A DNA stretch of 64,000 nucleotides from a virus. Made by a program: the position numbers and the translations under genes. The stretch lies in the IMG/VR virus record IMGVR_UViG_3300047168_000120, positions 1 through 64,000 of that record. One strand, 5' to 3'. The notes under the pieces are model-generated. The model was not told the origin of the DNA and made no database searches. It was given only the letters and a program-made list of their open reading frames with translations. Shown piece by piece: positions 1 to 9,457 of the stretch; position 1 is the stretch's first letter, and each line of letters begins with the position of its first letter.

Positions 1-2
1 TG

Positions 3-1817
3 CGGCGCACGCAGGCGATGATTAACCAGTCGATCCAGGAGATCGACAGCGCGGAAATCCTGCCCAGCCAGCAGATCCGGGACGCCCGCCAGGGCTCCCG
101 CCTGGTCCAGGGTCAGATCATGGGCCAACTCTCATGCCTGACTTATACCTCTATTTTCGCGAACCTGTTTCGCAACAGCTTTGTGAGTGGCGTGACCACG
201 GCCGGGCTGTCCGACAGCGTCGTCACCGTTTCATCGACTGCCGTTACAATCGGTTCGGCGTCTTCGAACTTTCTGACGCTCGGCTTCAAAGTCGGCGATG
301 GCATTTCGCTGGCTGGCTGCTCCGGCGCCCCGGCCGCGAATAATGGCGTCAATTTGCTGGTGACAGCGGTGACGGCGACCCTTCTTACCTGCGCGCCCCC
401 GCCGAACGGAAGCATTGTCGCTTATTCGTCTGGCCAGACCGGCGTTATCATATCGGTATCGGGCGCGAAGCTGACGGTCGCGAAAAGCTTTGCAAGCGCG
501 ACGACAACATCGCTCAGCTTCGAGAGCTGGTTTTCCGACATCAGCGTATCAGAGCTTGCGACCGGCTGCCGGATCAGCTCGATTGGCATTCAGGTTCCGC
601 CGTCTGGCTTCGTGACGACGACGATCAGTTTTACCGGGCAAAAGCTCGCTCAGAACAATACGCAGCAGCTTACGTCGCCGGCGGCCACGACCTCGACCAC
701 GAGCCTCACCGCAACCCAGGGCTTCTTGATGTTGTTTGGCGCGCCGGTGGCTTACATCACTGGATTCAACATTCAGATCGCGGCTTCGTCCGATACGCCG
801 GCAGTGCTCGGAACGCCTTACACGCCTGATATTTTTCGAGGAAATTTGAGTGGTTCTGGATCCTTCACAGCTTTGTTTGCTGGTGACGCGATCACATCCG
901 CGTTCCTGAACGAGACCGAGTTTCAGATTCAAATTTTCATGACTGACAGCAGCCTTCCAACCGCTGAATTTGTCAGCATATTCCTGCCGCGGGTAAAAAT
1001 CTTTACCGACAACAAGAATGACAATGATCGCCAAATCACGCGGTCCGTCAATTTCCGGTGCCTTGAGCAAGATATTCTGGGAGGTACCGGCACCGCCTAT
1101 GACGACACCACGATCACGATTCAAGATTCGCTTTACCAAACCAACAGCTTGTCGTTTGTTTCTGTGCCAGGAAGTGCCACCACTGGCAGCGCATCCCTAA
1201 CGATCACCGGTACCGTTTCGCCAGCATCGACCGCCGTGGTTATCGGTCTTTCCAGCAGCAATACGGCGCAGCCTGGGACGTTCCCGTACGGCGCAACGGT
1301 GACCGGGAATAATTGGACTGTAACTATCACGCCGCCCACTGTGGGCACATTCTATGCCTGGGGAGTCTCAGCGACGTCCGCTGTCGCAGTAAGTTCGGCG
1401 ATTACAATTTCAGCGGGCAGTTCAGCCCTGACCTGGACGATGATCAGTAGCAGCCCGACCGGCGCGGTCACGGCGATGATCAATTACAGCGGGCAGACCG
1501 GCATGAGCACCGTCATGACGCACGGATCATCCTATACCCCCGATGTACAAATGACGGTTGCTGGTGGTTCGTCGATCACCGCGACGGGATCGCAGTGCTG
1601 GTTCGACACGAGTGCGAGCAACACCAATCCAGCCGCGGGGACTGTGGTGTCTGGCACGCTGCAGAGCTGCGTCGGCACGCCAGGAGGGTCCATTGCGCTT
1701 TACAACGCCGGCACCGCGCCGGCCGCCGGCACCTATTATTTCAAGCAGTTGATCGTCGCGACAGGCACAAACGCCGGCAACTACATCTTCTCCTCCCAGG
1801 CGATCACGGTGAGCTGA
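3..1817 (+). CDS. Major tail tube protein paralogue with C-terminal Ig-like extension (5' partial)
   Basis: The reading frame is open from base 3, and its first codons match the interior of the next gene, so the true start lies before the window. The core (to about base 1130) parallels the gene at 1900-3150 almost domain for domain; the first 40 residues are nearly identical. After the shared motif ending in IQDSL this copy continues for about 220 residues of Ser/Thr/Ala/Gly-rich beta-type sequence, consistent with one or two bacterial Ig-like domains exposed on a tail tube. The tail-tube call rests on position just before the tail chaperones and tape measure, as in lambda-like phages. Which copy forms the tube, or whether they mix, cannot be told from sequence. 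Confidence 0.7.
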   Translation, partial: RRTQAMINQSIQEIDSAEILPSQQIRDARQGSRLVQGQIMGQLSCLTYTSIFANLFRNSFVSGVTTAGLSDSVVTVSSTAVTIGSASSNFLTLGFKVGDGISLAGCSGAPAANNGVNLLVTAVTATLLTCAPPPNGSIVAYSSGQTGVIISVSGAKLTVAKSFASATTTSLSFESWFSDISVSELATGCRISSIGIQVPPSGFVTTTISFTGQKLAQNNTQQLTSPAATTSTTSLTATQGFLMLFGAPVAYITGFNIQIAASSDTPAVLGTPYTPDIFRGNLSGSGSFTALFAGDAITSAFLNETEFQIQIFMTDSSLPTAEFVSIFLPRVKIFTDNKNDNDRQITRSVNFRCLEQDILGGTGTAYDDTTITIQDSLYQTNSLSFVSVPGSATTGSASLTITGTVSPASTAVVIGLSSSNTAQPGTFPYGATVTGNNWTVTITPPTVGTFYAWGVSATSAVAVSSAITISAGSSALTWTMISSSPTGAVTAMINYSGQTGMSTVMTHGSSYTPDVQMTVAGGSSITATGSQCWFDTSASNTNPAAGTVVSGTLQSCVGTPGGSIALYNAGTAPAAGTYYFKQLIVATGTNAGNYIFSSQAITVS

Positions 1818-1843
1818 TGCCAGGGCAGTCCCTTAAGCAGCGC

Positions 1844-1853
1844 GGGCGACCAA
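1844..1853 (+). promoter_or_regulatory. Late intergenic element GGCGACCA
   Basis: GGGCGACCAA lies 47 nt before the ATG of the second tail tube gene. Matching elements precede five other late genes (3248, 10343, 17780, 55548, 62349), always on the + strand. Role unknown; late promoter, regulator site or mRNA leader motif are possible. Confidence 0.45.
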
Positions 1854-1899
1854 TGGCATCCACGGTTAGGCTTGAACAGGCATATCGAAAGGTCCTGCA

Positions 1900-3150
1900 A
1901 TGACGATCCCGACTATTGCACGTGGCGTAGCCAAAACCCTGGCATTTTTGCCTGAGACGACGTTTGGCACGGTGGGGACCGGCACGGCGCAGACGCTGCG
2001 GCGCACGCAGGCGATGATTAACCAGTCGATCCAGGAGATCGACAGCGCGGAAATCCTGCCCAGCCAGCAGATCCGGGACGCCCGCCAGGGCTCCCGCCTG
2101 GTCCAGGGTCAGATCATGGGCCAGCTGTCGTGCCTGACTTATGAAAAAATCTTCGCCAATCTGTTCCGTAACAGCTTCGCCTCGGGCGTGACGCGCACGA
2201 TGACCGATAGCGCCGTGACGGTGACCGGTACCGGAGCCGGCGCAGTCGTCACGATCAGCTCCGCCGCCTCAAACTTCCTTACCGTTGGGTTCAAGGTGGG
2301 CGACACGGTCACCCTCACGGGAAGCACCGGCGCCGCGACCGGAAACAATGCCGTGAATCTGCTGCTAACAGCAGTCACCGCGACCCTGTTAACGGCGGTT
2401 GTCCCTTCTGCCGGCGCGTCGATGACAGCATATGCATCGGGCCAAGCTTCCGTCACGGTGAGCGTGGTCGGCAAAAAGCTCATCATGCCCAGCAGCTATG
2501 CCACGGCCACCATCGGGTCCTTCAGTTTTGAAAGCTGGTATTCCGACATCAGCGTGTCAGAGTTGGCGACGGGTTGCCGCATCACGTCGATTGGGCTTCA
2601 GGTTCCGGCATCGGGCTTTGTCACCACGACGATTGGCTTTACCGGGCAGCAATTGAGCCAGTTCACGGTTCAGCAGCTGACCTCGCCGGCGGCAACGACT
2701 TCGACCACGAGCCTCACCGCGACCCAGGGGCTGCTTCTGCTTTTTGGCGCGCCGGTTGCCTATATCACCGGGTTCAACTTACAGATTTCAGCGGCCGCGG
2801 ATGCGCCGGCCGTTGTCGGCAGCCCTTACACGCCGAACATTTTCCTCGGCACCCTATCGGGCGCCGGCTCGATGACGGCGCTGTTCGCATCGGACGGCAT
2901 AACGTCGGCATTTCTGAACGAAACGGAATTCCAAATCGAGCTGTATCTGACTGACAGCAACGCGGCGAATGCCAATTTTATCAACGTCTTCCTGCCGCGC
3001 GTGAAGATCTTCTCGGACAATAAGAACGATACCGACAAGGAAATCACGCGGTCAATGAACTTCAAATGCCTGGAGCAGGATCTGCTCGGTGGCACCGGCC
3101 TTGCGTACGACGACACGACCGTCACGATCCAGGATAGCCTGGCGGTCTGA
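1900..3150 (+). CDS. Major tail tube protein
   Basis: 416 residues. The ATG follows an AAAGG ribosome site. Composition is beta-rich with many Thr, Ser, Gly and Ala, as expected of a tube subunit. It is a tandem duplicate of the preceding gene but lacks the Ig-like tail and ends right after the IQDSL motif, so this is the minimal tube form. A long GC hairpin follows the stop, then the tail chaperones. The function is inferred from order and from general similarity to siphovirus tube proteins. Confidence 0.72.
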   Translation: MTIPTIARGVAKTLAFLPETTFGTVGTGTAQTLRRTQAMINQSIQEIDSAEILPSQQIRDARQGSRLVQGQIMGQLSCLTYEKIFANLFRNSFASGVTRTMTDSAVTVTGTGAGAVVTISSAASNFLTVGFKVGDTVTLTGSTGAATGNNAVNLLLTAVTATLLTAVVPSAGASMTAYASGQASVTVSVVGKKLIMPSSYATATIGSFSFESWYSDISVSELATGCRITSIGLQVPASGFVTTTIGFTGQQLSQFTVQQLTSPAATTSTTSLTATQGLLLLFGAPVAYITGFNLQISAAADAPAVVGSPYTPNIFLGTLSGAGSMTALFASDGITSAFLNETEFQIELYLTDSNAANANFINVFLPRVKIFSDNKNDTDKEITRSMNFKCLEQDLLGGTGLAYDDTTVTIQDSLAV

Positions 3151-3207
3151 TCTCACCGCTGGCGGTTGACTCGTCGGCGGTTGAGCGCCCGCTGGCCGGC
3201 GGGATGA

Positions 3208-3242
3208 GACGGCCCCGCCTGGGCAGCGGGGCCGTCGTCGTT
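3208..3242 (+). terminator. GC hairpin after tail tube gene
   Basis: An 11-bp perfect stem (3208-3218 with 3226-3236) and a 7-nt loop, followed by a short T-containing stretch. It could reduce read-through from the abundant tube transcript. The weak T-tract makes full termination uncertain. Confidence 0.55.
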
Positions 3243-3247
3243 TGAGG

Positions 3248-3258
3248 GGGCGACCAAG
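3248..3258 (+). promoter_or_regulatory. Late intergenic element GGCGACCA
   Basis: GGGCGACCAAG lies 12 nt after the hairpin and about 48 nt before the tail chaperone ATG. This is the same layout as at 55548, which also follows a terminator. Confidence 0.45.
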
Positions 3259-3304
3259 AGGTCCGGAAATCGCGCTGCCCAACTTTTCCTTGAAAGGACT
3301 GCCC

Positions 3305-3721
3305 ATGACTTTCGATCTTACCCAACTGGATACGCGCACGAAATCGGCGGCCGGCGTCCCGATGACGATCATCAACCCCAAGACCGGCGGCCCCGTGCTC
3401 GATAGTGATGGCAACCCGGTCACGATCACTTTGCGCGGCCGGAACAGCCAGGAGCACAAAAACGTTTTCCGCGTCATCCAGGATCGGCGCCTGGATCGCG
3501 CGGCGCGCGGCGTGCGTCTCACCGAAGATGAGCAGCGCCAGGAAGAAGCGGAATTTCTCACGGCGTTAACCGTTGATTGGACCTTCACCGAGCTGGACGG
3601 ACAGCCATTTCCTCCGACAGCCGAAAACTTTCGGAAATTCTGGATCGATGAGCGGTTCACCTGGATTCTCGAACAGGCGACGCGCTTTGCCGCGAATGAC
3701 GGCAATTTTTTGGCGACCTGA
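3305..3721 (+). CDS. Tail assembly chaperone, frame-0 product (lambda G-like)
   Basis: 138 residues. The ATG at 3305 follows AAAGGA. An in-frame start at 3242 is less likely because it has no ribosome site and its extension is unlike a protein start. Size, acidic composition and position between tail tube and tape measure match tail assembly chaperones that coat the tape measure during tail assembly. The last codons AAT TTT TTG contain the heptamer T-TTT-TTG, a recognised -1 slippery sequence, and the downstream -1 frame continues without a stop to 4068. The gene therefore probably gives a short protein and a longer frameshifted one, as lambda G and GT do. Confidence 0.8.
   Translation: MTFDLTQLDTRTKSAAGVPMTIINPKTGGPVLDSDGNPVTITLRGRNSQEHKNVFRVIQDRRLDRAARGVRLTEDEQRQEEAEFLTALTVDWTFTELDGQPFPPTAENFRKFWIDERFTWILEQATRFAANDGNFLAT
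3706..3712 (+). other. Programmed -1 ribosomal frameshift site
   Basis: Heptamer T TTT TTG, nine nt before the frame-0 stop. Slipping back one base joins the frame-0 protein to an open frame that runs on through the 3769-4068 region. Confidence 0.75.
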
Positions 3722-4068
3722 TCCCGCGCCTTCTGTGGTTTGCCGAGCGCGAATTTCGCCTCGGCAAGATGCAGGAGGACGGCCACACTTTACGCGCTCA
3801 TTTCGCGGCGGTGCAGCGCATGACGGGTCGGCGTCATCCGGAAGACCGGCCCGCGTGCGACCTTCCGGCGTGCATCTCCTATCTCTGGACGTATTTTTGC
3901 GATGTGTCGGCCGGCCGGCCGTTCAGCCAGGTCGGCGCGCTTCCCATACCCGCGATCGAATTCAGGGCCTGGGAAGAAATCAACGAGATCAAGCTGCAAC
4001 GCTGGGAGCTTGGCGCGCTGCGTCAGCTCGACGCGGTTTATTTGAAGGTTTTGGCGTCCAAGGAATAA
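3709..4068 (+). CDS. Tail assembly chaperone, -1 frame extension (lambda T-like)
   Basis: After the slip the frame reads FGDLIPRLLWFAEREF and continues into about 100 residues ending four bases before the tape measure ATG. An internal ATG at 3769 exists but has no clear ribosome site, and the sequence upstream of it in this frame looks like good protein. Expression by frameshifting from the 3305 gene is therefore preferred. The fused product would be about 254 residues. Family knowledge: the T-like domain recruits tube subunits to the chaperone-coated tape measure. Confidence 0.72.
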   Translation, partial: FGDLIPRLLWFAEREFRLGKMQEDGHTLRAHFAAVQRMTGRRHPEDRPACDLPACISYLWTYFCDVSAGRPFSQVGALPIPAIEFRAWEEINEIKLQRWELGALRQLDAVYLKVLASKE

Positions 4069-4072
4069 ATCA

Positions 4073-7000
4073 ATGACAGATGTGGCATCGCTTTCCTTTC
4101 AGATCGACACGTCGCAGGTGCCACCGGCCGTCGATCAGCTAAACAAGCTGACCGAGGCGTCTGATAAGGTCCGTGGATCGACGCGATTCCTGGTTTCCAG
4201 CTTTGGGGACAGCTCCGAGGCACTCATGCAGCTGGCGTCGACGGGACGCGCCAGCTTGGCATCTTTCGTCCAGATTTCCGAGAATTTGGACACGATCACC
4301 AGCCGTTTGTCGGCGCTGCGGATCGCCGCGGCCGACACGATTGGTACACTAGCTGGTCAGGGGCTTACGTCGGCCCTAACCACATTCCAGCAGCAGTTCG
4401 ACGCCATGAGCACGTTGTTTGGCACGTCGGCCGCCCAGCTCGAGGCGTTCAACAAGCAGGCGACCTACCTGGGCATGAACTCCTATCAGGTGACCTCCGC
4501 CCTGCAGCGCATCACGGAAGCAATGCAGAACATGACGCCGGCCGGCCAGGCGATCCGTGGCCTGTTGAACATGGAAGGCATCAGCACGTCGCAGAATGCC
4601 GGCCAAATCCTGCAGCAGGTGGTGCAATATGCCTCGTCGCACCAGCAGTCGCAGCAGGCGTATAATACCCTGCAAGCGATAACCGGCCCAATCGATCCTG
4701 CCACCTATGCCGCGCTGATGAATCAGCCGTATCGCACAATTGCGCAACGTAGACAGGAATTTATTGGGCAGACGCTTGACGTGCAAGGATCGCAGGCGGC
4801 CCAAATTGGGACGGAACTTGAATTTCGAAACCAGTACAATCGAGATGCGTACAGCGATGAAGCCGGATATCTTCGCTACGCGGTCAGGAACGACAGAACT
4901 GCGGGTTCGCGCGATTCATTGATCCAAATCATTCAGCGTCAAATAGATGCTGACAAAAAATCAGGTTCATTGAACGTACCTCAAGAACAGGAAATTCTAG
5001 CAACGCTTCAAGGGGCGCAGCCAGGCTCTCCGAACGCGATCTCAGCTGAAGCTCAGTTCGCGATTATGAATCCGAACAATCCGTTTTCGCGCAGCGCTTT
5101 AACACCATATGCCAACCAAGAATTGGCAGGCAATCCGATGACGGGTTTGCCAGCGTGGTGGCAGCGCTTTACGGACAAAGGATACCAGGCCGACAATCAA
5201 AACTATATCGCAGCCGCCTATGATCGGGCGCGCGGAAATGTGGACCCTGGATTTTTGGGGATTCCGGGGGCATTCAAAGATTTCGCGCTGAACACCGATG
5301 AGCTCACAGATATTTACGCGAACCGCCTTGGCCTATTTCACTTTCCTGACTCATCAAGCGACGATCCGGTCAGGCATCGCGGCCGGAACGGCGTGACTTA
5401 CTACACAGATCCATCGCTTTCTTCTGCTTTTGGCGCACCGAAATTACCAATAACCGGCGATACCGATAAGCCTTTTGGCAGCGCGGATCGCCTGCAGCAG
5501 GACCAATCCGACGCGGCAATTGCTCAGCAATTCGGCTATGGCGGCTTTTCCCAAGAGTTAGCGGCGCAGTCCAACGTCATCAATCTACAGTCTTCAGGCC
5601 CAAACAGTTACGGCGTGCAGCTCGGACGCCTGTTCGGCCAGCCGGAAGGCACCGCGATCCTCAACCAGCAAATTGGCGCGCAGCAGTTCATTGCCGGCAA
5701 TGCCGCAAGGCCGGGCTTTGACCAGCTTCAACAACTCGACGCTGCGGGCTTTGTCGCCGATCAAGGGATCGGCACGGAAAAGGCCCAGGCACTTGTGCAA
5801 TACGCACAGAGCCTGGGCCTTGATCCTGGTCGCTGGCTTACAGGCGGCGCCGGTGGCGCGCCGTTGACGAGCCAACAGGTGATGGCCGGTAGTGGGCCGC
5901 CCGGCGCGGCGCTGACGCCGGGGCAACAGGCAGCTTTCCAGAATATCTGGTCTCAGACCTTGTCCAACACCGCCGCTGGGCAAGCCTCCCTGTTTCAGAA
6001 CCAGCAGCAACAGGCTCAAGCCACGCTCGGCGCGGCTGGATCTGCGGCCGGTGCCGGCGATTATCAGGCGCAAGCAGCAGGGATACAGGCCTTCTACGAA
6101 TCCATGCAAAAGACCGGCGATGCCTCGATCGCTGCCAAAGCGAGAATCGACGCCTATACGATGGCGCTGGAGGCGCAGCAGGCCACTGCGGAACGCGCCA
6201 CCAAGCAGCTCCAGGAACAGAACGACCAGCAGGACAAATCGCTTGCTGCCACCGGCTCGGCGCTCTCGGGCGGCGCGCCTGGCGCCTACGGCGCGGCTTC
6301 GGCCGAAAACGACATCCTTGCGCAGATGGCACAGTTTCGGAGTGATTATCCGAAAGGCGATGCCAACGCCCATGAGACGCAGATTCGTCGCCAGCAGCAG
6401 GACAACCTGATCGCCAGCGCGCAGGATGCCCAGGCGCAGGCGCAGACCCAGATGTTTTCGTCGCAAGCGACACTCGCTACCTTTGGCCAGGGAAGCGACG
6501 CGCGCAATCGCGCCCAGACCGAGCTGGACTTTGCCGCGCAGCTGCAAACCGCGACAGGCGACACCAAAACCGCCCTCGAAAATGCGATCGACAGCATTGT
6601 CCAGTTCAAGGATCGCCTCGATGACACGAACCGATCCCTGGATGATCTCCAGGGCGCGCTTAGCGGTTATACTCAGGGCGGCGCATATGATGCTGCCATG
6701 AGTGCGCCCCCTGGTCAGCAGGATGCCGTTATGGCGGCATATCGAGCAAAGGCTGGCGTGCTTAGCTCAACAGATCCTTTTGCCATGCTGCCGCCGGCCG
6801 GAAAGGCGGCAATGGCGCCTTTCATGCCGCAGATCGATTCTTCCGTTCAGCATGCTGGCCTGCCTCCGTCGGCAGCCTCTTTCATTGGTGCAGATGCGTA
6901 TTTGGAAAGCTCTGGCGACCCTACAAACCGCAACGGTCAAGCCGTCGGACTTGGTCAATTTGAGCCGACAACCGCTCAAGCATACCGCCTCATGGGGAAG

Positions 7001-8764
7001 GGATACGATTATCGCACAGATCCCGGCAAGTCCATCGACGCGATGGTGTCCTATTACAAGGATCTGATGACCAATTCTGGCGGAAGCTGGTCAAATCCGT
7101 CTGACAGGCTGAAGGTTTCCGCAGATTATGGGACAATCCCACATAGCTTAGGCTCAGGAGATGTAGCCGCAGGCGGCGCGGTCTATGGGGTGACCGAAGG
7201 CCAAAAATACCAAGCCCAGCAAATGTCCTTTGCCTCCCAATCCCAGGAGGCGCAGCTCAATGCAGAGTTGCCATTCTTAAGGTTGGGTCAGACAGGATAT
7301 GCCAGCTTGGCCGGGGCGTCCGTCGTGAACCCCAACACGCCTGATCCCGAAAAGCAGGCGACACTTTTGGCTCAGCAGGTAGCGGCCATTGATCAGCTTG
7401 CGCGTGCCGCGGCGAGCCTGGCTGCGGATACCTCGATCAAAACCAGTGATGCACAGACATTGGCGACGGCCTATGTTCAGGGGCCGGACGCTGCCGTGGC
7501 GGCGAATGCGCAAGTCCAAGCCGACGCCGCAAAGCGTCAACTCGGATCAGCATACAATCCCAACACGTACCAAAATGATCTGGACGCTGCCGCTGCACAG
7601 GCGAATCAGTCGGCCGCCCAGACCATTGAGGAAAGCAACATCTCGAATTCAGTGGCCATGCAACGCCTGCAGAATAACCGCATCGTCAATCCCTATCAGC
7701 GCATTGCGGCGAACGAGCAATACACGCCCGAGCAAATCGACCAGATGGTTCCGATCTCCAAAGATATGTCGGAATCTGCCAAAGCGACTGCGCAGGCAAT
7801 GCGGGATCAACTCGAGGCCACCAGACAGACGGCCGCGCAGCTCGATGTCGTCACCGCCAAGCAGCAAGAAGTCTCGCAAGGGATGGGCCAGATCGGTTCC
7901 GAGGTCGAAGGCACCCTCGGAAATCTGGTATTCTCCTATCAGCATGGCCCCGGCGCCGGCCGGTACGCGCAGCAGCAGGTTTCCAACCTGTTGGGGCAGG
8001 CTGGGCGCTCCCTTTTCAATACCGTGATCGGCAATCCGATCAGCGACTTTGTGCAGGGCAACCTGAGCAACGCTGTGAACTATCTGACCGGGAACGAGCC
8101 TACGACTGCTCCTGGATCGGGGCAGTCTGGAACCGACACAGGAACAGGCGGTGGCACGTCTGGATCGTCCCGAACTCTGGGTGGCATCGGCAGCATGCTC
8201 GGCAGCACGGGCGAAAACATGCTTCTCACTGACGGCCTGAAATCACTCGGGGCCTATCTTTTTAGCTCGCCTGCCGTATTCAGCACATCGGCATTGATTG
8301 CGCACCAGGGTGCAACCCTTGGCGCCGACGCGGCATTGTCATCGTCGCCAGGGCTTCTTTCTGAACTCGGGACTTTTTTCTCGAGCATCTTCGCCACCGG
8401 CGGCGCCGTCTCCAAGGGCGTCCGCATACCGTTCGCCGCCGGCGACGTTTTCACGGATCCCACATCCATGCCAATGGCGCTTCTTGGCGAAGCTGGGCCG
8501 GAGGCGATTATGCCGCTGCGCCGAGGCGCGGACGGAAAGCTTGGGGTTGCCGCGCCGGGCGGCGCAGTTGGCGGGGGCGGCACAACCTTCACGATCAATG
8601 CGCCGATCACTGTAGGCTCGAACGCGCTCGGGTCAGGCGGTCAGATGAGCCCGGCTCAGCAGCGAAGCCTGCAGCGCCAATTCCACCAAACCCTGAAAAG
8701 CGCAACCCAGTCCGTGATCGCCGAGCAAAGCCGGCCTGGCGGCATGGTCCAGCCGCAGAGCTGA
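4073..8764 (+). CDS. Tail tape measure protein with embedded lytic transglycosylase-like domain
   Basis: 1563 residues, the largest uninterrupted tail gene, starting four bases after the chaperone stop. Long Gln/Ala-rich helical stretches dominate. Around residues 935-1010 there is an SLT-type lysozyme-like segment with YLESSGD (candidate catalytic Glu945) followed by GLGQFEP, fitting local peptidoglycan cleavage during DNA entry. The C-terminus has the LLGEAGPEAIMPL motif common to tape measure proteins of lambda-like and GTA-like tails. Protein length sets tail length in this family; about 1560 residues suggests a long tail. Confidence 0.9.
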   Translation: MTDVASLSFQIDTSQVPPAVDQLNKLTEASDKVRGSTRFLVSSFGDSSEALMQLASTGRASLASFVQISENLDTITSRLSALRIAAADTIGTLAGQGLTSALTTFQQQFDAMSTLFGTSAAQLEAFNKQATYLGMNSYQVTSALQRITEAMQNMTPAGQAIRGLLNMEGISTSQNAGQILQQVVQYASSHQQSQQAYNTLQAITGPIDPATYAALMNQPYRTIAQRRQEFIGQTLDVQGSQAAQIGTELEFRNQYNRDAYSDEAGYLRYAVRNDRTAGSRDSLIQIIQRQIDADKKSGSLNVPQEQEILATLQGAQPGSPNAISAEAQFAIMNPNNPFSRSALTPYANQELAGNPMTGLPAWWQRFTDKGYQADNQNYIAAAYDRARGNVDPGFLGIPGAFKDFALNTDELTDIYANRLGLFHFPDSSSDDPVRHRGRNGVTYYTDPSLSSAFGAPKLPITGDTDKPFGSADRLQQDQSDAAIAQQFGYGGFSQELAAQSNVINLQSSGPNSYGVQLGRLFGQPEGTAILNQQIGAQQFIAGNAARPGFDQLQQLDAAGFVADQGIGTEKAQALVQYAQSLGLDPGRWLTGGAGGAPLTSQQVMAGSGPPGAALTPGQQAAFQNIWSQTLSNTAAGQASLFQNQQQQAQATLGAAGSAAGAGDYQAQAAGIQAFYESMQKTGDASIAAKARIDAYTMALEAQQATAERATKQLQEQNDQQDKSLAATGSALSGGAPGAYGAASAENDILAQMAQFRSDYPKGDANAHETQIRRQQQDNLIASAQDAQAQAQTQMFSSQATLATFGQGSDARNRAQTELDFAAQLQTATGDTKTALENAIDSIVQFKDRLDDTNRSLDDLQGALSGYTQGGAYDAAMSAPPGQQDAVMAAYRAKAGVLSSTDPFAMLPPAGKAAMAPFMPQIDSSVQHAGLPPSAASFIGADAYLESSGDPTNRNGQAVGLGQFEPTTAQAYRLMGKGYDYRTDPGKSIDAMVSYYKDLMTNSGGSWSNPSDRLKVSADYGTIPHSLGSGDVAAGGAVYGVTEGQKYQAQQMSFASQSQEAQLNAELPFLRLGQTGYASLAGASVVNPNTPDPEKQATLLAQQVAAIDQLARAAASLAADTSIKTSDAQTLATAYVQGPDAAVAANAQVQADAAKRQLGSAYNPNTYQNDLDAAAAQANQSAAQTIEESNISNSVAMQRLQNNRIVNPYQRIAANEQYTPEQIDQMVPISKDMSESAKATAQAMRDQLEATRQTAAQLDVVTAKQQEVSQGMGQIGSEVEGTLGNLVFSYQHGPGAGRYAQQQVSNLLGQAGRSLFNTVIGNPISDFVQGNLSNAVNYLTGNEPTTAPGSGQSGTDTGTGGGTSGSSRTLGGIGSMLGSTGENMLLTDGLKSLGAYLFSSPAVFSTSALIAHQGATLGADAALSSSPGLLSELGTFFSSIFATGGAVSKGVRIPFAAGDVFTDPTSMPMALLGEAGPEAIMPLRRGADGKLGVAAPGGAVGGGGTTFTINAPITVGSNALGSGGQMSPAQQRSLQRQFHQTLKSATQSVIAEQSRPGGMVQPQS

Positions 8765-8767
8765 TCG

Positions 8768-9106
8768 ATGACTTATCCGACATTCGCGCCGCCGTTCCCT
8801 CCGCTGGAGCCTATCGAGGAAACACGGACGCTCAGATTGATCAATGCCACGTTTGGGGACGGCTATGCGCAAAGGACTGTCGACGGCTCGGAGCCGGAAT
8901 CATCAGCGGTTCAGCTAACGTTTGAACCGTTATCGATCTCGCAATTACAGTCGATCGTGAGTTTTTTGAGGTCTAACGCGGGATCGCCGATAACATACGC
9001 CCTTCCAACTGATGGCGTCTCACGCGATTGGGTCGCGACCATGTGGACGCCCACCAGGAACGAAACCAGCTATAGCTTACAGATCACGTTGGCACCGGCT
9101 CCATGA
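8768..9106 (+). CDS. Minor tail protein, lambda M-like (first copy)
   Basis: 112 residues, starting four bases after the tape measure stop. The FGDGYAQR motif and the size fit the lambda gpM family of tail-tip proteins. It overlaps the next gene by an ATGA, so the two are probably translationally coupled. The next gene is a diverged duplicate. Confidence 0.7.
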   Translation: MTYPTFAPPFPPLEPIEETRTLRLINATFGDGYAQRTVDGSEPESSAVQLTFEPLSISQLQSIVSFLRSNAGSPITYALPTDGVSRDWVATMWTPTRNETSYSLQITLAPAP

Positions 9107-9447
9107 CATATCCGTCTTTTTACCCTCCCAAAAATCCGCAATATCCGCTGGACATTACGAACCAGCCAAGGTTGATTCAGTCGCAATTGGGGCCAGGAGA
9201 TTCGGCGTATAGCCCTGACGGCATCAACGTTACCCTACTTTCCACGACGCTGAAATTTGAGCCGCTGGCGCAGGCCGAGTACAATGCGATCGACACGTTT
9301 TTCACCACGTATATTGGTCAGCCGTTTTTTTACACGCTGCCGGATGAAGCGACGCCGCGGTTGTGGTTGGCGTCGAGCCGCGTTAGGCGGGCAAAGGCCA
9401 CGACCTGGGGATATGAAGTATCGATTTCTGAGCAGCCAATCATTTAA
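9103..9447 (+). CDS. Minor tail protein, lambda M-like (second copy)
   Basis: 114 residues. It starts MTYPSFYPP against MTYPTFAPP in the preceding protein and keeps the same layout: a mid-protein FEPL motif and a C-terminal strand. A tandem duplication of the M-like gene is inferred. The ATG overlaps the stop of the first copy. Function is by family and position in tail-tip assembly. Confidence 0.62.
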   Translation: MTYPSFYPPKNPQYPLDITNQPRLIQSQLGPGDSAYSPDGINVTLLSTTLKFEPLAQAEYNAIDTFFTTYIGQPFFYTLPDEATPRLWLASSRVRRAKATTWGYEVSISEQPII

Positions 9448-9457
9448 GGCTGGCGAC

